A DNA stretch of 64,000 nt from Candidatus Peregrinibacteria bacterium CG11_big_fil_rev_8_21_14_0_20_49_14 (lineage in GTDB: Bacteria; Patescibacteriota; Gracilibacteria; Peribacterales; Peribacteraceae): positions 1 through 64,000 of the forward strand of contig PCVP01000026.1 of assembly GCA_002787035.1 (NCBI GenBank). The letters run 5' to 3'. The notes beneath the pieces were generated by a model that worked only from the letters and a program-made list of their open reading frames with translations, had not been told where the DNA came from and did no database searches. Position numbers and translations under genes: made by a program. How positions within the stretch are numbered: position 1 is the stretch's first letter; each line of letters starts with the position of its first letter. Shown here piece after piece: positions 51,716 to 60,499 of this stretch.

Positions 51716-52888
51716 TTACTTCTTCAAAGTCTTTAAGAATGCTGAATACCGATGTTCCGTGTCTGTGAGAAGGTCCGAGTATGTTCGAATTTTGAATGCA
51801 CTTGATCGGTGTTTCATGCGCCGCATCAAATCGTCACTCTTTTTATTACCCACGAGATATCCCTCGTAGGAACGAAAGTTCTGGTACTGCTCTGCCAGGG
51901 TCATGTAGGTCTCCAACTGATTCATATCTTCAATCTCCAGCATATGGGATGGCCGCTTCAATTCGACAATCACAAGCTTTTCATCGATTGTTCCACAGAC
52001 AAAGTCAGGTCGCTTCTTCCCGTATTTTTTCTTGTCTTTCTTGCTCAATTCTTCGCCAATGAAGGTGCGGATTGTCTCATTGGAATGAAGAAGCCAATAC
52101 CGTTCATCGATCATCCACATCGCACGCTCAAGAATCCGATGAATGGAATTATCTCCCCGGATCTCGAACGTTCGCGGATCTTGAATTTGTTTTTTGAACA
52201 ATTCGATCGTTTCCAGACGTGACTGTACCTGCTGTGCTACTGTCGTGATCTGATGAAGAGACCAATTCTCTAGAAGTTTTTCCAGATCCTCCAATGCTCG
52301 TTGCCCTTGCTTGGGGAGTTTCTTGACCACGGCAAGGAATGCTTCCCGAAAGCCAGCATTCATGTTTGTCAGTGCATCCGAAAGCTCTCCCATAACTTCC
52401 ATGAGCCGCCCCATTTCTTCTTGAGTCATCTTCTTTGCATCAATGGAACTCACGATCTGACGCAGGGTGTCCGGATACTGACCTACAAGTTCTTTCAAGC
52501 CACGCGATACCGCGGCAGCATCCTGTTTCTGTTTTCGAATCTCAGAAATAATTTCTTGCCGTTTTTTCCAGCCCAATATCGGTCCTAAATCGTTCTCGAT
52601 AAGTGCTTCGATCTTGCCCCACTGAGCGGCATTCGGAATGTGAAAATTTGCCCTTCCCCCAGGCCACCACTTTGTCAGCGTGATACGATTTTCAGCTTTT
52701 CCATATTTGGGATCCGGCTTGGTGATTTCTACGCTCACCTGCCTGTTGATGGGTCTCTTGGCAACGACCCACTCTGGAGCAAATTTGGCCGAATTACATG
52801 ATTCACACTTCACAGCATCGCCACCGTTCTCTGCTCCGCAGCGATTACAGATTCTACCTGACGATTTCATCTTCTTTTTCTTGATCAT
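51716..52888 (-). CDS. Zn-ribbon protein with C-terminal Shedu/PD-(D/E)XK-like nuclease domain
   Basis: N-terminal CNRCGAENGGDAVKCESC; C-terminal HRILERAMWMIDERYWLLHSNETIRTFIGEEL...RPDFVCGTIDEKLVIVELKRPSHML. Confidence 0.75.
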   Translation of the reverse strand: MIKKKKMKSSGRICNRCGAENGGDAVKCESCNSAKFAPEWVVAKRPINRQVSVEITKPDPKYGKAENRITLTKWWPGGRANFHIPNAAQWGKIEALIENDLGPILGWKKRQEIISEIRKQKQDAAAVSRGLKELVGQYPDTLRQIVSSIDAKKMTQEEMGRLMEVMGELSDALTNMNAGFREAFLAVVKKLPKQGQRALEDLEKLLENWSLHQITTVAQQVQSRLETIELFKKQIQDPRTFEIRGDNSIHRILERAMWMIDERYWLLHSNETIRTFIGEELSKKDKKKYGKKRPDFVCGTIDEKLVIVELKRPSHMLEIEDMNQLETYMTLAEQYQNFRSYEGYLVGNKKSDDLMRRMKHRSSAFKIRTYSDLLTDTEHRYSAFLKTLKK

Positions 52889-52962
52889 ATGGGTCAATTC
52901 TACTTTCCAAACGTTTCTAACGCCACCTATGTCGGGCGTTGAAAGCAATTTGCATGTCCAAC

Positions 52963-52990
52963 GATGGGGGCAGACTTTCCTGCCCCCATC
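52963..52990 (-). terminator. hairpin downstream of nuclease-SLH gene
   Basis: gatgggggcag-actttc-ctgcccccatc, 11-bp perfect stem. Confidence 0.7.
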
Positions 52991-53001
52991 TCTTCAAATC
53001 A

Positions 53002-54237
53002 TCAGCAATTCCCCGCCTTCCTCCACCCCGCAGCTTCTGCTTCCTGCTCGGAGCAGAACCATCTCTCTCCGGCGGATTCATCGATCTCAGTCTTGTCGTA
53101 GCTCCCGCAGCCAGGCAGGTGGTAGATCTTCTCTTTGCTGCTTGAGATGTTGCCCTTGATCTCACAGGAATCGCTCACAGGCTCTTCCTCTTCTGGTTCG
53201 GGTGATGGCTCCGCTGCTGGCTCGTCCGTTGCATCAGTGCCTTCCAACAGCCTCCACACAATCCACACTACGTCCTTACGGCTCATCCCTGCTCCAACAT
53301 TCACATTATTACTGAAGAGCACCTGATTACTTTTGGCATGACTCAGGTACGGCTCGTACCACGCTCCGCTAGCCGATGTATCGCCTGAAATGCCGAGCGC
53401 CACGTAGGCCATTTTTAGTGCCTCTGCAAAATTCACGGGCTGTTCCGGCTTAAATGATCCATCGGGATATCCCTGCACGATACCCTGCTGTTTCCCGTAG
53501 CGGACGTAAGGCGTATACCACGCATTTTCATCCACGTCTCGGAATCCAGTTGATTCGGAAGCAGAGGCGACGTCGCTGCCCTTAGCTCCCAGCACAATCT
53601 TGAGGAACTCAGCGCGGTTCACCGTCTTGTCTGGTCCGAATGTGCCATCCGGATAGCCGCTGAGAACGCCACTCTCCTTACCCCAGTGAATTGCCTGGGC
53701 ATACGGATGTGAGGAGGACACATCGCTGAAATCTTCAACGCCGCTTCCGTTGCAACTACTCCATAGCCCTCGGTTCCCATCTCGTGCTTCTTTCTCCAGT
53801 TCGTTGTATTGCTCCAGTCTCGGATGCGGGTACTGCTTATAGCTGTAGGCATAGCCGTCCTCGATCATCTTTGCACCGATGTCCTCGCCATTCAGATAGA
53901 CATAGCGAAGTAGTCGATCATACTTATCCCTATCTTCCGCAGGATTCTGCTCTAACACAACATCCTTTCCTTCAAGAAGCTCTTTGAGCTTGTTGCTCGC
54001 CTCTTTGCCGAAGCATTGGACCGGCTTGCGCGGATCGACTGTTTCAGGAGTATCAATACCGATGATGCGAACTGTTTCGCTGACACCAAGCTGCACTTTG
54101 AATGTATCACCGTCGACAACCCGTGTGACGGTTCCCTGATCGCCCTCAGCGAACGTTAAGACAGGGAAGAGAATAGAGATTGAGAGAATCGCCACAACGG
54201 TCGATCTCTTGCCGGTTATATAATGAGTTTTGCGCAT
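53002..54237 (-). CDS. secreted thermonuclease (SNase-like) with S-layer-homology domains and Cys-rich C-terminus
   Basis: Signal peptide; [12 protein letters not shown]...[11 protein letters not shown]...[33 protein letters not shown] and [59 protein letters not shown]. Confidence 0.92.
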   Translation of the reverse strand: MRKTHYITGKRSTVVAILSISILFPVLTFAEGDQGTVTRVVDGDTFKVQLGVSETVRIIGIDTPETVDPRKPVQCFGKEASNKLKELLEGKDVVLEQNPAEDRDKYDRLLRYVYLNGEDIGAKMIEDGYAYSYKQYPHPRLEQYNELEKEARDGNRGLWSSCNGSGVEDFSDVSSSHPYAQAIHWGKESGVLSGYPDGTFGPDKTVNRAEFLKIVLGAKGSDVASASESTGFRDVDENAWYTPYVRYGKQQGIVQGYPDGSFKPEQPVNFAEALKMAYVALGISGDTSASGAWYEPYLSHAKSNQVLFSNNVNVGAGMSRKDVVWIVWRLLEGTDATDEPAAEPSPEPEEEEPVSDSCEIKGNISSSKEKIYHLPGCGSYDKTEIDESAGERWFCSEQEAEAAGWRKAGNC

Positions 54238-54399
54238 CAGAAAGAGGGTAAAGAGTAGATATGACAAGGGATGCCACAGGGGTGGCGAAATGCCAGCGAC
54301 AACGTGCCAGATCTGGTCGGTGTCCAGTTCATTCACCAACAGTTATACACCAACAGTCATTGGTACTCAATCATAGGTGTTCACACCAAAATCATTGTC

Positions 54400-54621
54400 G
54401 TGAAGCAAGATGTCGTATCCAATCTCGGCAAACACATCCGCATCCTTCGTCGGAAGCACAAGTTGACGCAGGAGGAACTGGCAGGCCGTTCGCATATCAG
54501 CCTGAAGTATGTCCAGAATCTCGAGGGGAAGACGCCGCAGAATCCCAGCCTCGTGATCCTGCAGAAATTGGCGGATGGCTTCGGGATTCCTCTCTGGAAA
54601 CTGCTTAAGTTTGAGGACTGA
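54400..54621 (+). CDS. XRE-family HTH regulator, GTG start
   Basis: LGKHIRILRRKHKLTQEELAGRSHISLKYVQNLEGKTPQNPSLVILQKLADGFGIPLWKLL. Confidence 0.88.
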   Translation: MKQDVVSNLGKHIRILRRKHKLTQEELAGRSHISLKYVQNLEGKTPQNPSLVILQKLADGFGIPLWKLLKFED

Positions 54622-55995
54622 TCACTCCTTGGCCTCTTTCGCGAGCGTGATCTTCCCATCCTCCAGCGTGATCTTGTTCCGGAGGCAGTTGAGCAGCTCC
54701 CGCTTCTCCTCGATCTTCCCATTCTGCAGGAGGTACTTGGCGTACGCCCGAATCTCCACCCTTGGCATCTTCGCGCTCGCACTCTGGCCCAAGACTCCCG
54801 TTGTGAATTTCTCGTATCGAGACACCTCCTCCTGCAGCTTCTTCTTCATGCCGATCTTGTCGAGATCAATTGTGTCGATGATGGTAAGGAGACTCTCCAG
54901 CAGTTCATCCTCGCGGATCGACGGCTGCTTGCAGTCATGGTTTTTGGCATGGCAGCAGCGGTAGTACACGTACTTCCTGATACTCCCGTCCTTCATCCTC
55001 TTATGTTTCTCCTCAGCAGTGATACCTGAGCCGCAGTTCCCACAGAGCATCATCTTCGTGAAGGCGAATTCCTTGCTGCCCCATTGTTTCTTCGGGGCCA
55101 TGTCGAGTACCTTTCCGGCCTCCTCGAACAGGCGCTGGCTCACGAGCGGCTCATACGTCCCTTGATACCAGTTGCCGCTCCCGACCGGATACTCAAACTT
55201 CCCCGTGTAGAAGGGATTCCGGAGCATCCGATAGATCATGCTGAGCGTGATGGTTCTGCCCAGTTTCGTGGTAAACCCGACCTCCTGCATCCACCGATGG
55301 AGTTGTCGCCCCGACGCATGCTGATAGGCCACCTTCTCGAAAGCCTGCCGCACGAACGGTCCCCGGATCGGGTCCGGGATGACTCTGTTTTTCTTGTCCT
55401 CCGGTCGCTTCTCGAGTGCGTACCCAAGCGCTGGGATACAGGGGCGGTGACCCATCTCCGCTCTCGTTTTCATGCCACGCTTCGTATTGATCCCTCGGTT
55501 GTCGTTTTCCAGCTTCGCTTGCGAGCAGAGAATCATCAGCAGAAATTTCTCATTCGGATTGTTGGTGAATCCCTGCCCATGCGTTCGGATTTCAATGAGA
55601 TGCCCCTGATCCATGAGGTCGACGACTGTTCCGAGATCGCCCGCGTTCCTACTAAGTCGGTCCGCAGCCCATGTCAGGATGCCGTTAAACATGCCTGCAC
55701 GAACATCGGTCAGCAGTTGCTTGAAGACAGGCCGCGCTCCTGATGCTTTGGCGGAGTGACTCTCTCGGCGCACTTCTGCGATCTCGAGTCCCTCCCTCTT
55801 GGCGAGTTCTAACATCGCTTTAATTTGCGAATCGATGCTGAGCGCCTGCCGTTCGTCGTCCTCACTCGATTTTCTCGCGTAGAGGCAATACCGCATCGCT
55901 CCGGTGGAGGCGAGCGACGGGGTAAGATCGAGATGGGTCAGTTCTGGTATTGGTGTTTTTGGAGCCTTGGTTCGGCTCAGGGTGGCGGTTGCCAT
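54622..55995 (-). CDS. large serine recombinase (second)
   Basis: MRYCLYARKSSEDDERQALSIDSQ, GILTWAADRLSRNAGDLG, Zn ribbon CGNCGSGI...CCHAKNHDC. Confidence 0.95.
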   Translation of the reverse strand: MATATLSRTKAPKTPIPELTHLDLTPSLASTGAMRYCLYARKSSEDDERQALSIDSQIKAMLELAKREGLEIAEVRRESHSAKASGARPVFKQLLTDVRAGMFNGILTWAADRLSRNAGDLGTVVDLMDQGHLIEIRTHGQGFTNNPNEKFLLMILCSQAKLENDNRGINTKRGMKTRAEMGHRPCIPALGYALEKRPEDKKNRVIPDPIRGPFVRQAFEKVAYQHASGRQLHRWMQEVGFTTKLGRTITLSMIYRMLRNPFYTGKFEYPVGSGNWYQGTYEPLVSQRLFEEAGKVLDMAPKKQWGSKEFAFTKMMLCGNCGSGITAEEKHKRMKDGSIRKYVYYRCCHAKNHDCKQPSIREDELLESLLTIIDTIDLDKIGMKKKLQEEVSRYEKFTTGVLGQSASAKMPRVEIRAYAKYLLQNGKIEEKRELLNCLRNKITLEDGKITLAKEAKE

Positions 55996-56108
55996 AGGGA
56001 ATGAGGGGAAGAAATAGGCACACACAGCAATGCCGCAGCACCCCCTCTGTATCCAGGCGAAAGACCCTTTTGCCTTCCGCCTGGAACCCCTCAAATGCCC
56101 GTTTCTCC

Positions 56109-57671
56109 TTACATCCTCCGAAGAATATCCCAATGTGGCGCATCATCATCGCCCGGTTCGTTGATCTCGCCACGGATGCTGTCCCATCCGCTTAAAGAGC
56201 CATCGTTTCCGATAAAGCAGATTCCGAATGACCGCAACTTCTCCTCCAGCGCCTTCAGCACGAGAAGCGAGAAAGCGTCCGCCAAATCATCATACTTTTC
56301 GATACCGAAGTTCGTGAGTTGGTTGATGAGATCCTCGGCTCCCTGCCTCGGGAAAAGTACCTGTCCCGACTGCACCGCGTGGGAGGTGAGTGCGAGTCTC
56401 CCGCGCTTGTCCTGCCCCTTCACCTTCACGGCCTCGGCATCGCATTTTTTCTCCTTCAAGTGCTCCACAAGAGAAGACTGGTAACCGACGTCCTCGATGT
56501 AGAGCTTGGATTCCTGACCGTTCCCCGTGACCTCCGCCACCTGCTTCGCACGCTGCAATGTGTCGAGCGCCGTCAGCCGCTCATTTACAGGGTTTGGCAG
56601 GATGTAGATCATAGTCTTGCCCTCGATGTAATAGAGCCGCGCCGAGACCATCGCGGTGAAGTCGGCGCTATCGTTCAAGGAGATTGCGAGATCAATGCCG
56701 GTTGCCGTGTGCATGAAATGGACTTTGGTGCCGCCGCTCGTCGTAAGCTGATCCTTCGGGAACTCCTCGTAGTACTGAATCCATGCCGGATGGATCACCC
56801 GTTCGGCATTGGAGAGGATTGTGAGAAGAAACTCCCGATGCCACGCCGCTTCGCTCCCGATTCGAGTGCGTTCATCGTCGATCGCCTGTTGCGTCGGATA
56901 CTTGCCCGGCCAGAGCGTTTTGCCATCGACATCGAGGAGTGGATACTCCCTGTACTGTCCTTTCATGGAGCCATCTTGAATGTGCTTCTCGAATTTTTTC
57001 AGGAGGCAATCTTCATGAAGAAGGTTCCCGATAACGAATGTGCGCGTCTTCGGTCCGCCTGCCGGAATCACCTCACCCATGAGCCACTGATAGGTCTTGT
57101 CCCTTCCGTCTTTCGTTTTCACGGACTGCAAATCCTCGATATCATCGCAGATGATCAATTGCGGACGGTGCGGTCCATGTCGGATGCCGCGTACACTTGT
57201 TTCAGTAGATGCAGCCGTGATACGGGCACCGAGGAGCGGCAGGACAATGGAGGAGGAGTTCCACTCGTCCTCACGCTCGTCGAACGGCCCAAGGTCTTTT
57301 CTGAGCAGCGGATTCCGTTCGATCTCGTCCTTCAAATTTTTGAGATGTTGTCGCGCTTGGGCTTGGGTCTGCCCGAGGATCAGCACGAACTTGATCTCCA
57401 GTTTCCCAAGAATCGCCCACAGCGGGAACGAAAGACTTACGATTGTGGACTTGGCGGAGCCGCGGAACGCCGTGATGGCCGTGAGCTGCTGGGCAGCATC
57501 CTCGGTCGAATCGAAAATCTCATACTGGAAAGGGGCTGTTGGGCACGTCACGTAGTGTCCGAAGTAGACATGGAAGAAGTAGAAGTGGCTCTCCCGTGTG
57601 ATGCCACGCCGGAAGGGCTGGTCCTTGAGGATGCGACGGAGAATGTCTGGAGGAAGCTGGTTGTGTGCCAT
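56109..57671 (-). CDS. phage terminase large subunit (copy 2)
   Basis: AFRGSAKSTIVSLSFPLWAILG, LIICDDIEDL, GIDLAISLNDSADFTAMV, YDDLADAFSLL. Confidence 0.88.
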   Translation of the reverse strand: MAHNQLPPDILRRILKDQPFRRGITRESHFYFFHVYFGHYVTCPTAPFQYEIFDSTEDAAQQLTAITAFRGSAKSTIVSLSFPLWAILGKLEIKFVLILGQTQAQARQHLKNLKDEIERNPLLRKDLGPFDEREDEWNSSSIVLPLLGARITAASTETSVRGIRHGPHRPQLIICDDIEDLQSVKTKDGRDKTYQWLMGEVIPAGGPKTRTFVIGNLLHEDCLLKKFEKHIQDGSMKGQYREYPLLDVDGKTLWPGKYPTQQAIDDERTRIGSEAAWHREFLLTILSNAERVIHPAWIQYYEEFPKDQLTTSGGTKVHFMHTATGIDLAISLNDSADFTAMVSARLYYIEGKTMIYILPNPVNERLTALDTLQRAKQVAEVTGNGQESKLYIEDVGYQSSLVEHLKEKKCDAEAVKVKGQDKRGRLALTSHAVQSGQVLFPRQGAEDLINQLTNFGIEKYDDLADAFSLLVLKALEEKLRSFGICFIGNDGSLSGWDSIRGEINEPGDDDAPHWDILRRM

Positions 57672-57700
57672 AAGAAAGAGGGAAATGAAGAAATACAAAA

Positions 57701-59287
57701 TCACCACTGCATGCTGAGGATGTCTTCGTGACCGCCGCTGACACGGTCGTCGCTGTGATCGGGGTAATAGAAACCACTGTGTCTGCGTTCCTCTGCTCGA
57801 TCTTCTTCAAATGTTGAAGGTCTGTTGAGTTCGGCCAAGCTGAATGATGTTCTGTGTCCCTGCAATTCGAGCATGGGGAGCAGCAAAATTGCGAGTGCGT
57901 CGGCAAGGTCGTCATAGCGCTCACTCCCGAAGCCAACGAGCTGCGTAACGAGCACGTCGCATCCGATCCTCGGGAAGAGCACTCGTCCTCCTTGGATAAG
58001 ATGCGTGATGAGCGCGAGCCGTGCCCGCTTGTCCTGGCCCTTCGGCGGCACGCCGATGACGTACATGCCGTCACGCTCCAGTTCCTCTATGAGAGCATGT
58101 TGGTATCCAACATCCTCGACGTGCAATGCCGTCTTGTGGCCATTCTTGCTCACTGCAGCAGCGGTATCCTTTGCCCGGTCGATTGTCTCGAGGAACGTCA
58201 GTCGCTCGTTCACGGGATTCGGGAGAATGTAAATGCGCATGTCGTCGCCACGTCCGTAGACCAGTCCGGAAACCATCGCTGTGTTGTCGGCGCTGTCGTT
58301 CTGGGAGATCGCGAGGTCGATACCCGTGGCAACGCACCGGAGAAAACAGTCGTCCTCTTCGAGAGGAAGACTGCCGTAGTACGTAATCCAGTCGCGGTGA
58401 ATGAGCCGCTCATGGTCCGGCAGAATCTGCAGTAGATATTCGCGATACCAGGCAGAAGGACTCCCGATTCTCCGACACTCCGCTTCGATCGCGGTGACGT
58501 TTGGGTACTTGCCCGGCCACAGGCAACGCTCCTCACGGTCGAGGAGCGGATACTCACGGTAGACCCCTTCGAGCGTTCCGCTCTCGACTTCACGTTGCAG
58601 GCGTTTGAGCAAACAATCCTCGTGCAAGAGGTTGCCGATGAAGACCGTCGTCGTATTGATGTCACCGGCTGGCAGCAACTCGCCTTTGACCCAACGATAG
58701 GTTTTGTCGCGGCCTTCGAGCGTCTTTACCGAATCCAGATCCTCGATGTCGTCACAGATGATCAAATCCGGTCGGTACTGCCCGTGGCGCAGTCCGCGCA
58801 CGGCCTGATCAATGGAGACCGCCATGATCTTCGCGCCGTGGTTTCTGATCACGAGACAACTATTCCGCCATTCATCTTCTTCCTCGCGGAACGGCCCCAG
58901 ATCGTTGTGAAGCATCTTGTTATGTTCCAACTCCTCTTTAATGTTGCGGAGGTGTTGTCGAGCTTGCGCTTGGGTCTGCCCGACGATGAGAATAAATTTC
59001 TTCTGACGCACGCCCAAGATCGCCCACAGCACGAATGCCATGTTCATGATGGTGGACTTGCCGGAGCCGCGGAACGCCGTGATGGCGATCAGACGGAGCG
59101 ACATATCCTCGGTCATCTTGAACATTTGCCTTTGGAACTCCGCTGTCCGGAACTTGACGTAGTGCCAGAAATAAAAATGGAAGAACCAGTAGTGGCTCTG
59201 TCGCACGACAGCGAGGCGATACTTTCTATCGCGAAGCATGCGCGAGCGCATGTCACTTGCCGATGATGTTTTCTGTTGCTTGTCCAT
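57701..59287 (-). CDS. phage terminase large subunit (copy 1)
   Basis: AFRGSGKSTIMNMAFVLWAILG, LIICDDIEDLDSVKT, GIDLAISQNDSADNTAMVSG, YDDLADALAILL. Confidence 0.9.
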   Translation of the reverse strand: MDKQQKTSSASDMRSRMLRDRKYRLAVVRQSHYWFFHFYFWHYVKFRTAEFQRQMFKMTEDMSLRLIAITAFRGSGKSTIMNMAFVLWAILGVRQKKFILIVGQTQAQARQHLRNIKEELEHNKMLHNDLGPFREEEDEWRNSCLVIRNHGAKIMAVSIDQAVRGLRHGQYRPDLIICDDIEDLDSVKTLEGRDKTYRWVKGELLPAGDINTTTVFIGNLLHEDCLLKRLQREVESGTLEGVYREYPLLDREERCLWPGKYPNVTAIEAECRRIGSPSAWYREYLLQILPDHERLIHRDWITYYGSLPLEEDDCFLRCVATGIDLAISQNDSADNTAMVSGLVYGRGDDMRIYILPNPVNERLTFLETIDRAKDTAAAVSKNGHKTALHVEDVGYQHALIEELERDGMYVIGVPPKGQDKRARLALITHLIQGGRVLFPRIGCDVLVTQLVGFGSERYDDLADALAILLLPMLELQGHRTSFSLAELNRPSTFEEDRAEERRHSGFYYPDHSDDRVSGGHEDILSMQW

Positions 59288-59729
59288 TGTCTGAAGGGGG
59301 TAGTGAAGTAGAAGGAGCGTCCTCGTCGGTGAGTGACGCGAGTTTGAGTGCCTCGGTGATTGCGGCTTCCTGCTCGGGGGTGAGCGCCTCATTGTCCTGT
59401 TTGATGCGTGCGGTCACTTCGAGCTTGGTGTTGTAATTCGCGTTCCGATGCTTCAGCCAGTACATGACGGCACCGAGGTTGCCATCGCGGATTCCTGTGA
59501 GGAGTTGACTTTCGGCCATATCGGAAACAAGGCTCACGCCGTCTTGGAGTGCCTCATCGGCGGATGCAGTGAAAGCCTCGTCCTCTTTGCGCCAGCGGTA
59601 ATATGTCGCGCGGCTCACTCCTGCTTTCTCACACGCAACCTGAATGATCGGCATCTTGCGGAGTTGCTCCAGCAGCGTCGCCTGTTCCCGGGCTTTCCGA
59701 GCGTCGATGACTTCTTGATGCTTGGTCAT
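59253..59729 (-). CDS. terminase small subunit-like HTH protein
   Basis: IIQVACEKAGVSRATYYRWRKEDEAFTASADEALQDGVSLVSDMAESQL; overlaps TerL start. Confidence 0.8.
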   Translation of the reverse strand: MTKHQEVIDARKAREQATLLEQLRKMPIIQVACEKAGVSRATYYRWRKEDEAFTASADEALQDGVSLVSDMAESQLLTGIRDGNLGAVMYWLKHRNANYNTKLEVTARIKQDNEALTPEQEAAITEALKLASLTDEDAPSTSLPPSDNGQATENIIGK

Positions 59730-60499
59730 GTGTGGGAGGGGGAAGGAAGTGCCTCGGCCTTGATGCCGGTGAGTTTTTCAAAACGCTCAATTGCGACGGC
59801 GCAATAGCTGGACGAAAGCTCGATGCTGATACACCGGCGCTTCGTTTGTTCCGCGGCAAGAAGAAGCGATCCCGAACCGAGAAACGGTTCGTACACGTAC
59901 TCGCCGACGCGCGAACTATTGAGCAGCAGATGCCGTAAGATCCCGATGGGTTTTTCAGTAGGGTGATGTCGACTCCGTGACGGTTTCGGGTAGACGATCA
60001 CACTACGATCTTTCGACTTATGGAACTCATGCACCCCGAACCATCCATAAGCCAGAAGCTCATGCTGTGGCATATAGTCCAGCCGCCCGAGGATTGCTTG
60101 GTTCTTGATCCATACGATCAGCTGTCCGAAATGCCACCCGGCGTCCTGCATGCCTTCACGCAGCGCGAAGATCATCCGGTCCGAGTTGAAGCAGTAGAGC
60201 GTGTTCTTCCGTGCGAGGAAGGGGCGGACGGCCTCGAGCCACTTGCGGGTGAACACGCGGTACTCGTCGTCACTCTGCGTATGATCATTGAGGATCGTCT
60301 CGTGCTTTGTTTTGCCTTTGAGGAATTCGCCTTTCCCCTCCACGTAATTGACCCCGTAGGGAGGATCCGTGAGGATGAGGGTCGGTCTCGCTTTACCGAT
60401 GACCTGCGCGACGAAGGCGGCGTTTGTGCTGTCCCCGCATGCGACGATGTGATCTCCCAGCCGGAAGACCGAGCCGATGGTGATGGTGGTCTTCTTCAT
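59726..60499 (-). CDS. DNA methyltransferase (N4/N6 type)
   Basis: LILTDPPYGVNYVEGKGEF, HPTEKPIGILRHLLLNSSRVGEYVYEPFLGSGSLLLAAEQTKRRCISIE. Confidence 0.93.
   Translation of the reverse strand: MKKTTITIGSVFRLGDHIVACGDSTNAAFVAQVIGKARPTLILTDPPYGVNYVEGKGEFLKGKTKHETILNDHTQSDDEYRVFTRKWLEAVRPFLARKNTLYCFNSDRMIFALREGMQDAGWHFGQLIVWIKNQAILGRLDYMPQHELLAYGWFGVHEFHKSKDRSVIVYPKPSRSRHHPTEKPIGILRHLLLNSSRVGEYVYEPFLGSGSLLLAAEQTKRRCISIELSSSYCAVAIERFEKLTGIKAEALPSPSHT

Noticed and set aside
56034-56045. gcagcaccccct shared with 50741-50752, considered as an att core of the second recombinase
   Set aside because: Only 12 bp in GC-rich sequence, no tRNA or target-site context; chance cannot be excluded.
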